Source of the DNA: an uncultured Selenomonadales bacterium
Lineage (GTDB): Bacteria > Bacillota > Negativicutes > Selenomonadales > Selenomonadaceae
Direction: 5' to 3'
DNA length: 17,361 bases
Assembly (NCBI GenBank): GCA_937915725.1
Contig: CALGGV010000052.1
Coordinates: 1 to 17,361, forward strand
A program made the position numbers and the translations under genes. Positions 1-6,167 of this stretch are shown in pieces (the first letter of the stretch is position 1; every line of letters starts with the position of its first letter). The notes beneath the pieces are model-generated. The model was not told where the DNA came from and ran no database searches. It saw only the letters and a program-made list of their open reading frames with translations.

Positions 1-98
1 CATTATGGAGGATTATAATGGTTATCATTACGGGGGATTATAGCTACCCTCATTGCTAAGGTATCAATAATCTATATTAAAAAGCGTTTTAAAATAGA
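1..98. repeat. Imperfect 25-nt tandem repeat at the window edge; no gene supported
   Basis: Two units starting at bases 1 and 26 share the pattern CATTAYGGRGGATTATA. Each unit can be read as His-Tyr-Gly-Gly-Leu-stop, but the 25-nt spacing puts the two in different frames. The first unit also contains GGAGG six bases before an ATG (18-20) that opens a 13-codon frame ending at 59. This could be the end of a Gly/Tyr-rich peptide gene, a tiny leader peptide, or non-coding repeat DNA. Too little sequence lies upstream to decide. Confidence 0.3.
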
Positions 99-138
99 AA
101 CGGTGTGGTAGCCTGAAAAGCAGCCGCGCCGTTTTTTA
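99..138 (+). terminator. Intrinsic terminator or attenuator upstream of the protease/exporter operon
   Basis: AACGGTGTGG (99-108) pairs with CCGCGCCGTT (124-133) as a 10-bp stem with two G-U pairs, followed by a run of T. It ends 22 bases before the first ATG of the next gene, leaving no room for a promoter between them. It either ends an upstream gene with some read-through, or acts as an attenuator for the operon starting at 161. Confidence 0.7.
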
Positions 139-160
139 GATTTAAGGAAAGAAATTTGAT

Positions 161-673
161 ATGAAAAATTTAGATATTAGCTTTACCGGCGGCGTCAATG
201 AAGAAAATGTACGCGCCTTTATAACTGAAATTAAAAATCTGGTTGAAAAAAATCCTGAAAGTGAATCGCTGACAATTTATATTTCTTCGCCGGGCGGCAA
301 CGTTGATATTGCTGTGGAGCTTTTTAATTTTCTGAAACTGTTGGACTGCGCGATAACAACAGTAAATATTTCCTGCGTCAATTCTGCGGCGATTATAATT
401 TTTGCCGCCGGTACGGAGCGAATCAGCCTGCCTTGTTCGTCGTTTTATGTTCATTCCATTACAAAAAATTTGAACGGCAACTTTACCGCCGCCGACCTAC
501 TGCGCGAAGTCAAAGAAATGAACGCCAATACAGATAAAATAGCGTCGATTCTCGCCGGTATCAGCAACAAAAATAAAACTTACTGGAAACGCCTGATGAG
601 CAAAGGCTGTTTGCTCACTGCGCAAAAAGCAAAGGAATTGGGGCTTGTAAATGATATATCAGAGTATCAATAA
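161..673 (+). CDS. ClpP-fold serine protease-like protein, catalytic Asp apparently absent
   Basis: 170 aa, short for ClpP (about 195-200). The oxyanion-strand motif SPGG is at residues 43-46. A serine in VNSAAIIIFAAG (Ser75) lines up with the nucleophile of ClpP's GMAASMGAFLLAAG, and His98 in FYVHSI lines up with the catalytic His of VMIHQP. Near the C-terminus, GCLLTAQKAKELGLVND matches ClpP's DNFMSAEEAKEYGLID, but the position of the third catalytic residue, Asp, is Gly149. It may therefore act through a Ser-His dyad, use another acid, or be weakly active. AAGGAAAG precedes the ATG. The last 23 bases overlap the exporter gene, so the two are probably translationally coupled. Family membership in the ClpP/crotonase superfamily is firm; the substrate is unknown. 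A role in processing a peptide for the adjacent exporter is inferred from gene order only. Confidence 0.8.
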   Translation: MKNLDISFTGGVNEENVRAFITEIKNLVEKNPESESLTIYISSPGGNVDIAVELFNFLKLLDCAITTVNISCVNSAAIIIFAAGTERISLPCSSFYVHSITKNLNGNFTAADLLREVKEMNANTDKIASILAGISNKNKTYWKRLMSKGCLLTAQKAKELGLVNDISEYQ

Positions 674-2315
674 AAAATATTTTCAGTGGCTGTACGATCA
701 CGCCGGAAAATTAAAAAAAACTATACTGATTTGCTTGGTGCTAAGTGTATTATCAGTAGCACTTTCATTGCTTTTTGTGGAAGTTACCAAAATTTTTATG
801 GAAGCGGTGGAAAAGGGCGAAAAAATTTCTCTCCTACTGTTGGTAGTTTCGCTTACTACAATAAAGGCTTTCGGTATATTTTGCGAGGAATTTAAATCTT
901 ATCTGCGCGAAAACCAAACTTTTTTATTGAACAATGAACTTTCATTAAAATTTTTTAAAGCGTTGTTCGACGGCGGCGTTTCGTACAATGAAAGGGTACA
1001 TTCGGGCGATTCACTAAGCCGAATAACAACAGATGTTTTCAGCGTTTCTGCTTGCTTAATTGGAACAATCCCTGAATTGATTTATGCTTTTGTTCAACTT
1101 ATAGCCACTTGTATTTATCTTGTTACCATTGATCCAAATTTAACAGTGGTAATACTTTTGATTATGTCTGTAAATGTAATGTTCGGAAATTCATACGCCA
1201 AAAAATTATTGCCAATTTCCAGAGAAGTAAGAATCTGCGACAGTAAAGCTCATCAATTTATGCAGGAGCACATTCAACACCGTGAATTGATTGTTACTTT
1301 GGAAAAAACCTCGTTCATTTGGGAGCGGCTAAAAGCACTTCAAAATAAATTGTATAAAAAAATTATCGCTATGACTAAATTAAATATATTGGTTATGTCT
1401 TTGATAGGCGGAGCTTTAAATATCAGCTACATTGTTATTTTAGTTTGGGGAATTTACGGGATACAAAACAATACGTTTACATATTCCGAATTGGTAGTTT
1501 TTTTACAGTTGGCAGAGCAACTTCAAATTCCCTTCATTCAATTTAATCATCAATACCCGCAACTTATTACAGCAATGGCGTCCGTTGAAAGATTAATGGA
1601 GATTGAAAATCTGCCGAAGGAAGACACTTCAAACTTTATCAAATTTTCTGTACCCGTAGGTATTGAATTTTCAAACGTAGATTTTCGCTACAAGGAAAAT
1701 TCGCGCTGGATTTATAAAAATTTCAATCACAATTTCAAGCCCGGCAGTATCACGGCAATTTTGGGAGAAACCGGCGCGGGAAAATCTACGCTTTTAAGGT
1801 TGTTGCTTGCAACTTTGACGCCCAATAACGGCAGTATTACTTTTTACGGCGGCGGCAAAAATTATTTGGCAAGTTCGCAGACGCGCTGTAATTGCGTTTA
1901 TGTTCCTCAAGGCAACAGCTTAATCAGCGGTACAATTCGTTACAATTTACTCTTGGGCAAAACTGACGCAACTGAAGACGAAATGAAAAACGCGCTTTAT
2001 TCGGCGGCGGCAGATTTCGTTTTTAAAGATTTTCCCGACGGCTTAGATACGGCGATAGGCGAAGGCGGCGTTGGCGTAAGTGAAGGACAGGCGCAAAGAA
2101 TAGCCATTGCAAGAAGTTTTTTACGCCCCGGCAAAGTTATTTTAATGGACGAGCCGACCTCCGCGCTTGACGCCGAAACAGAAAAACTTTTTTTAACGCG
2201 GCTGACTAATCAAACTCACGACAAAACTATTATCATTGTTACGCACAAAAAAGAAATTTGCAAATATGTTTCAGATGTTGTAACGATTCAACTTTTGAGG
2301 GAACAGATTATTTAA
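651..2315 (+). CDS. ABC exporter, fused membrane and ATPase domains
   Basis: 554 aa. Residues about 20-310 form an exporter-type membrane domain with hydrophobic segments near 24-44, 60-77, 135-160, 163-180 and 245-270. The ATPase domain starts near 335: Walker A GETGAGKST (372-380), Q-loop Gln420 in YVPQGN, signature VSEGQ (476-480, a variant of LSGGQ), Walker B VILMDE (496-501) and the H-loop His531. All catalytic residues are present, so it should hydrolyse ATP, probably as a homodimer in the inner membrane. There is no N-terminal C39 peptidase domain; the upstream ClpP-like protein could replace it, which is inference. The ATG lies inside the end of the preceding gene with GGGG about 8 bases upstream. 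The cargo (peptide, lipid or drug) cannot be read from the sequence. Confidence 0.9.
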   Translation: MIYQSINKKYFQWLYDHAGKLKKTILICLVLSVLSVALSLLFVEVTKIFMEAVEKGEKISLLLLVVSLTTIKAFGIFCEEFKSYLRENQTFLLNNELSLKFFKALFDGGVSYNERVHSGDSLSRITTDVFSVSACLIGTIPELIYAFVQLIATCIYLVTIDPNLTVVILLIMSVNVMFGNSYAKKLLPISREVRICDSKAHQFMQEHIQHRELIVTLEKTSFIWERLKALQNKLYKKIIAMTKLNILVMSLIGGALNISYIVILVWGIYGIQNNTFTYSELVVFLQLAEQLQIPFIQFNHQYPQLITAMASVERLMEIENLPKEDTSNFIKFSVPVGIEFSNVDFRYKENSRWIYKNFNHNFKPGSITAILGETGAGKSTLLRLLLATLTPNNGSITFYGGGKNYLASSQTRCNCVYVPQGNSLISGTIRYNLLLGKTDATEDEMKNALYSAAADFVFKDFPDGLDTAIGEGGVGVSEGQAQRIAIARSFLRPGKVILMDEPTSALDAETEKLFLTRLTNQTHDKTIIIVTHKKEICKYVSDVVTIQLLREQII

Positions 2316-2336
2316 TTTTCAGAGGGGGTTTTTATA

Positions 2337-2927
2337 ATGAAAAAAATTTTAGTAATTGTAGGTTTACTTTTTAGCATGATCCTTCATGTTTCGTATGCTG
2401 CACCTACGGAAGGTTATGGTTCTCCGGAAAAATCTGCCAATACTCCACAGAATCAAAAAGCTAATTTTGAGCTTTTTTCTGATAAGACTAAAATTAATAT
2501 CTTAGAATCCGGTATGGATGATGACTACAATTTTTCAACTGTCAAAAAGATTATGATATTCACCCCTTATGTTTCAGAAATTAAAGAATTGCAAGATACC
2601 GCGTTACAAACTGCACTGATGAATACTTGTCTAAAATGTGCCAAAGTTTTAAAACGAGAAATTTTGCACCAAGATAAAGAGTCTACAAGTGCAGATATAT
2701 ATATTCTCTCCCAAATTGTCCAATATCAAGGTATGTCTGAAAATAAAGATATGCCCACACAAGTACGTGTCAAATTTGCCGCATATGATTCCCAAACAGA
2801 TAAACAAATTATCTACTTAGATTTATCCTGCGAAAAAAGTGCGAAAAACAGCGAAAAGAAAGCTTTTGAAACTATTTGCAAATATTTTTTTAAGAAACTA
2901 AAGGATTTAACTTACAAAAAAGATTAA
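2337..2927 (+). CDS. Secreted protein of unknown function
   Basis: 196 aa, preceded by a strong AGAGGGGG ribosome site 22 bases after the exporter stop. The N-terminus is a clear signal peptide: KK, a hydrophobic stretch, and an S-Y-A cleavage site with cutting likely after residue 21. The mature part has a low-complexity linker (about 24-45), then a compact domain with alternating strands and helices. This includes KKIMIFTPYVSEI, a central Cys-x2-Cys segment (TCLKCAKVL), ADIYILSQIVQY and a Lys-rich C-terminal helix. The layout (strand, helix, strand, and a final helix with K/F repeats) recalls small periplasmic proteins of the CsgG/DUF4136 kind, but I do not recognise the family. No lipobox is present. 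Its place directly after the exporter suggests co-expression. Confidence 0.75.
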   Translation: MKKILVIVGLLFSMILHVSYAAPTEGYGSPEKSANTPQNQKANFELFSDKTKINILESGMDDDYNFSTVKKIMIFTPYVSEIKELQDTALQTALMNTCLKCAKVLKREILHQDKESTSADIYILSQIVQYQGMSENKDMPTQVRVKFAAYDSQTDKQIIYLDLSCEKSAKNSEKKAFETICKYFFKKLKDLTYKKD

Positions 2928-2980
2928 AGAAAAAATTTAATTTTAAATGAACGATAAATTTTTGAGAGGAGGTTTTATTT

Positions 2981-3400
2981 ATGAAAAAAATTTTAATGTT
3001 GGTGTTGGCGTTTTTTTTTATTGTACCGGCAGTCGAAGTTTCAGCCGCGTATGTATACGTTCCAGATTTTTATAATACCGTCGGGCAAAGTACGAAAGAA
3101 CGTATCAGATTTCTCGGAATGGAACAAAAAAATTATCAAGGCGTCAATTATACCGAATGGAGATACCTGATTGTTGACCATGAATTGGCAAATATGTATA
3201 TGGATATGTACATAAGTAAAGTTTCTCAAAGACCTGATTTTCGTTTGCTCGGGCAAGGTTCAAATACATGGGGCTTTGAATATACCGGAAGTCAAGCTCA
3301 ATATTTGAAAAAATTCGGCGGACGTTTTCATGTGATGGTTGAAAGAGCCGGTTACGAAGTTGGCGTAGTAATGGTTGCCGGAATGTATCCCGGTCATTGA
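2981..3400 (+). CDS. Secreted protein, paralog of the next gene
   Basis: 139 aa with a GAGGAGG ribosome site. It has a signal peptide (MKKILMLVLA, then a hydrophobic core) with a V-S-A site and likely cleavage after residue 22. The mature protein starts near VPDFY (27-31). It then has a helix with ELANMYMDMYISK, RPDFRLLG, and a C-terminal WGFEYTGS segment followed by strand-rich sequence. The first 9 residues, the VPxFY motif, the 'D-E-x-x-A-x-x-x-M' helix and the W-x-F-x-Y-x-G-S motif are shared with the protein encoded just downstream, so the two arose by duplication. There are no Cys residues. The function is unknown; a secreted factor handled by or protecting against the neighbouring system is speculation. 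Confidence 0.75.
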   Translation: MKKILMLVLAFFFIVPAVEVSAAYVYVPDFYNTVGQSTKERIRFLGMEQKNYQGVNYTEWRYLIVDHELANMYMDMYISKVSQRPDFRLLGQGSNTWGFEYTGSQAQYLKKFGGRFHVMVERAGYEVGVVMVAGMYPGH

Positions 3401-3416
3401 TTAAGGAGGTTTTATC

Positions 3417-3869
3417 ATGAAAAAAATTCTAATGTTGGTTTTGACAGTTGCATTGATTCTTCCAATAGCAAAGGCTCAGGCTGCGGACGTTCCAAACTTT
3501 TATCAATTTGGCGGAAATTATTTGAGCTTTACCGGTAAAGAAACTATTTCTAACAAAGGTTATATTTGTTACGGTTATGATTGTGATATCGATTTAGACG
3601 AAAATTTTGCTGAACAGTTTATGAATTACTTGGTTAAAAATTGTAGTTTTCAATATGTCAATCACGATTTCAGAGATTTTACTCGGACAAGCGCGAAAAC
3701 TTTTGAGCACTGGCAATTCGATTATGTTGGCTCCAAATATGTTTCCAAATTTCAAAAAACAAAAAAAGCCGTCCCTTGTCATCTTGAAGTTGGCAGGAGC
3801 AAAGATTTTCAAAAAGGGATAACTCATTTTTCAATCAGAATAGCAAATGGGCTTAGTTACGGCGGTTAA
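3417..3869 (+). CDS. Secreted protein, tandem paralog of the preceding gene
   Basis: 150 aa, 16 bases after the previous stop, with AAGGAGG at ideal spacing. The signal peptide begins with the same nine residues MKKILMLVL and ends with an A-Q-A site, cut likely after residue 22. It shares VPNFY (25-29), the acidic helix DENFAEQFMNYLVK and HWQFDYVGS with its neighbour. It differs in having cysteines (YICYGYDCD, KNCS, VPCH), so disulfides are possible outside the cell. The ribosome site and first 30 bases are nearly identical to those of the upstream copy, while the mature parts have diverged strongly. It is the last gene of the apparent operon; a strong terminator follows. Function unknown. 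Confidence 0.75.
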   Translation: MKKILMLVLTVALILPIAKAQAADVPNFYQFGGNYLSFTGKETISNKGYICYGYDCDIDLDENFAEQFMNYLVKNCSFQYVNHDFRDFTRTSAKTFEHWQFDYVGSKYVSKFQKTKKAVPCHLEVGRSKDFQKGITHFSIRIANGLSYGG

Positions 3870-3922
3870 AGTACTTTATCTGCGAAATTTGGAAGAAGTT
3901 TTTGCATTTGCGGAGTTAAATT

Positions 3923-3983
3923 AATTCCTACGTCTAAGCTGTAGGTTGTGCGCCTCAAAATTCGACGTAGGAATTTTTTTTAT
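3923..3983 (+). terminator. Strong intrinsic terminator closing the plus-strand operon
   Basis: AATTCCTACGTC (3923-3934) and GACGTAGGAATT (3964-3975) are perfect inverted repeats of 12 bp, and the right arm runs into eight consecutive T. It separates the secreted-protein genes from cas6, which ends on the other strand at 4130. Nothing convincing was seen in 3984-4129. Confidence 0.85.
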
Positions 3984-4129
3984 GCTATGAATTAACAGAT
4001 GGGCAGTGTGATAATAAAAAACTGCAGAAAATTTCAGTACGGCTTTACTTGGAAAGTTAAAATAGTTGCTATCATTACGTGACAGTTCAAAAATTTTTCC
4101 CGCCAAAATTTCAAAATATAGTACAATTC

Positions 4130-4903
4130 TTAAGTATAAGATAGGTGATTAAATTTTAATTTTGTCTGAACTGCGCCCATTCCTAACGCCGTTTTAATTC
4201 CAACTCCGGTATAATTAGCATATTCTAAAAGCATTCCCAACAATCTGTTAGTGGTATTGTCGCCTTCAAAATTCGCATTCATTCTGCCGCAAAAACCGTC
4301 AATTTTTTGATGCTCCAATAAAAAAAGTTGGCTGTAAAAATTATACTCCTTGACTATAAAAAAATTAGTCAAAACTTGCGGTAAATTTTCGCCTTCTACT
4401 ACAAATAAATTTGAAAAACTGTTCCAGCGATTCAACAGACTTTGAATGATTAAATAAATTTCAGGCAAAATGACATTGCGTCCATTACGTCGAAAACTTG
4501 CAGTTGTTATAAAATTTACTTTAACGCCTTTTGAAATTGGCGCGTCATTGCTCATAAATTGTCTGGCTAAATCCTTGTAAGATTTTTCAGAAATAATTTT
4601 GCACTCGACTAAATTAACACGGTAATTTTTGTGTCTCAAAAATATTTGTCGTTGCTGCATCAATGGAGCCAAAACTTTTTCACAAGCCCAATCATTTAAA
4701 ACATTAACGCGCCATATCGGCAGATTTTTATTTTCGTCAAAGTAAACACATTGGCTATAGGGTCGTAATCCTTCAGCGTGTAACTTTTTAGCTGTCGTAC
4801 TTCCGATAATTTCCATTAACGCGCCTTGCAGTATGGAGCCCATTGCTTGATGAATTTTTTCGTTTTTTGGTAACTCCAAAATAATTTCCATTGAAACCGG
4901 CAT
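4130..4903 (-). CDS. cas6: Cas6, CRISPR RNA-processing endoribonuclease
   Basis: 257 aa, uninterrupted. The C-terminal glycine-rich loop YTGVGIKTALGMGAV (231-245) is the hallmark of Cas6 RAMP proteins. FRRNGRNVILPEIYLIIQSLLNRWN (137-161) matches the middle Cas6 segment 'sFk.ng..v.fP.p.lif.sLl.rWn'. LHAEGLRPYSQC (41-52) matches the N-terminal 'H..G.kPfs.S' segment and gives His42 as a candidate catalytic residue. Cas6 cuts the long array transcript within each repeat to leave an 8-nt 5' tag. It is divergent from the array 410 bp away. GAAGGA sits before the ATG, and a promoter is visible upstream. No cas1, cas2, cas3, cas5, cas7 or cas10 lies in the window, so the effector, type I-B-like or type III-like, must be encoded elsewhere or be lost. 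Confidence 0.9.
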   Translation of the reverse strand: MPVSMEIILELPKNEKIHQAMGSILQGALMEIIGSTTAKKLHAEGLRPYSQCVYFDENKNLPIWRVNVLNDWACEKVLAPLMQQRQIFLRHKNYRVNLVECKIISEKSYKDLARQFMSNDAPISKGVKVNFITTASFRRNGRNVILPEIYLIIQSLLNRWNSFSNLFVVEGENLPQVLTNFFIVKEYNFYSQLFLLEHQKIDGFCGRMNANFEGDNTTNRLLGMLLEYANYTGVGIKTALGMGAVQTKLKFNHLSYT

Positions 4904-4952
4904 TTTTTATCCTTCTTTTCGTTCAGACTTTTAAATGAGCAAAATTTTCTAC

Positions 4953-4981
4953 AGTATAAAAAAAATTTCAGAAATTGACAA
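4953..4981 (-). promoter_or_regulatory. Promoter of cas6
   Basis: On the minus strand, TTGTCA (4981-4976) and TATACT (4958-4953) are separated by exactly 17 bases, a good sigma-70-type match. The start point would fall near 4946, giving a leader of about 43 bases before the cas6 ATG at 4903. Confidence 0.65.
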
Positions 4982-5006
4982 CAAAATTTTAATTCTGTAA
5001 AATTAA

Positions 5007-5237
5007 AATAAAACGGCGATAAAAGCATTGGAATTAGTTGATAAAGTTTTTACATTACAAATTTGGGCTGTTCAAAAAAAGTCTCGATATTTCGTTTTGT
5101 CAGATTCAGGAAGTATTAAAATTTTTCTTGCAAAATCTTAAATTATGAATTATACTAAAAAAGGCGTGAGGGAGAAAATCCGCGCCGCAGGCGTCACGAC
5201 GCCATTTGTAGCACTTTTGGATGTCAAAAACCCGTGA
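5007..5237 (+). other. Two short in-frame open stretches split by a stop in the cas6-array gap; possible gene remnant
   Basis: A frame open from 5007 to a TAA at 5139-5141 reads as a protein-like string (ALELVDKVFTLQIWAVQKK, then SRYFVLSDSGSIKIFLAKS). Its only possible start is a TTG at 5028. In the same frame an ATG at 5145 opens a 30-codon stretch (MNYTKKGVREKIRAAGVTT, then PFVALLDVKNP) ending at 5237. Neither has a good ribosome site. Composition looks coding, so this may be a decayed small gene, or simply leader DNA. Weak call. Confidence 0.25.
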
Positions 5238-5312
5238 AATTGTCTGAAAATTATTTCCGCGCCGCAAACCTATATTTTGAGCTCTATTGCAACGCCATTT
5301 TCAAGGGGTAGG
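5180..5312 (+). promoter_or_regulatory. Presumed CRISPR leader with duplicated elements
   Basis: This stretch precedes the repeat whose copies end in GAAAC, the usual crRNA tag end, so it is the expected leader side. CCGCGCCGCA occurs at 5180-5189 and 5257-5266, each followed by ACGCCATTT (5199-5207 and 5292-5300), so the same two-part element is present twice with different inner spacing. GGCGTCACGACGCC (5190-5203) is a 6+6 palindrome. No promoter with proper spacing was found. These may be binding sites for transcription or adaptation factors. Confidence 0.4.
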
Positions 5313-6110
5313 GTTTAGAAGTGCTTTCCCCGTAAGGGGTCGGAAACGTATAATTTGGTTGGTCTTTTTTTTGTCGTTTGAGTTTAGAAGTGCTTTCCCC
5401 GTAAGGGGTCGGAAACTCTTGTCGTCTGCTGTGGTTTTGTTTGCATTGTCAGCCGTAGTCGTTTAGAAGTGCTTTCCCCGTAAGGGGTCGGAAACTTCGG
5501 TAATTTCAACGTTTTCTAATTTAACGCCGAGATTATTAAGTTTAGAAATGCTTTCCCCGTAAGGGGTCGGAAACGATTTCCTTTATCTTTTTTTAAGTGA
5601 TTTAAATATAATGTTTAGAAATGCTTTCCCCGTAAGGGGTCGGAAACCCAGTCAGCGCCGGCTTGACTTAACATGCTTGATTGCGCGGTTTAGAAATGCT
5701 TTCCCCGTAAGGGGTCGGAAACTCAATGGTACGTTGCTCTTCGATAGTAAGATAGTGTAACTTTTTGCCGTTTAGAAATGCTTTCCCCGTAAGGGGTCGG
5801 AAACAAGATTAAAGGTATGAAACAAATGACCAGCGTATATAGCAGGTTTAGAAGTGCTTTCCCCGTAAGGGGTCGGAAACTTTACCAGTAAAACTGTTCC
5901 ATCTGAACGAGTTTGAACAACCCGTTTAGAAGTGCTTTCCCCGTAAGGGGTCGGAAACATTCATCCTCGAAACCCATGATGTCTTTGAAGACATCATGTT
6001 TAGAAGTGCTTTCCCCGTAAGGGGTCGGAAACCGGTTATATTAACTATTTGCTCTGCTAAAAACTCATAGAAAGAGTTTAGAAGTGCTTTCCCCGTAAGG
6101 GGTCTGAAAC
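5313..6110 (+). CRISPR. CRISPR array: 11 repeats of 35 bp, 10 spacers of 34-47 bp
   Basis: Repeats start at 5313, 5382, 5461, 5540, 5613, 5688, 5770, 5846, 5924, 5998 and 6076. Each begins GTTTAGAAGTGC (or GTTTAGAAATGC) and ends GGGGTCGGAAAC. CCCC-GTAA-GGGG inside the repeat forms a 4-bp stem with a GNRA tetraloop. The eight bases after the stem, TCGGAAAC, fit a Cas6-made 5' tag, which sets the transcribed strand as plus. Base 9 is G in repeats 1-3, A in 4-7 and G in 8-11. The last repeat has CTGAAAC in place of CGGAAAC, a degenerate end repeat that supports the same orientation. Spacer lengths are 34, 44, 44, 38, 40, 47, 41, 43, 39 and 43 bp; such spread is seen in Cas6-processed type I and type III systems. 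No spacer was found to match other parts of the window by eye. Confidence 0.98.
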
Positions 6111-6167
6111 TATAGTAGCAAAGACAACAATAGCAAAAGTTTTTTTCTCTCCAAATTATGTGTGCTC

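Noticed and set aside
170..454. Minus-strand frame opposite the ClpP-like gene
   Set aside because: Arg/Asn-rich shadow of a clearly coding plus-strand gene.
5772..5960. Open frame on the minus strand across the CRISPR array
   Set aside because: It consists of repeat and spacer DNA; the repeated peptide FPTPYGESTSK is the translated CRISPR repeat.
6111..6167. Possible attachment site or terminator right of the array
   Set aside because: Only a seven-T run was seen; no hairpin, tRNA end or direct repeat partner could be identified.
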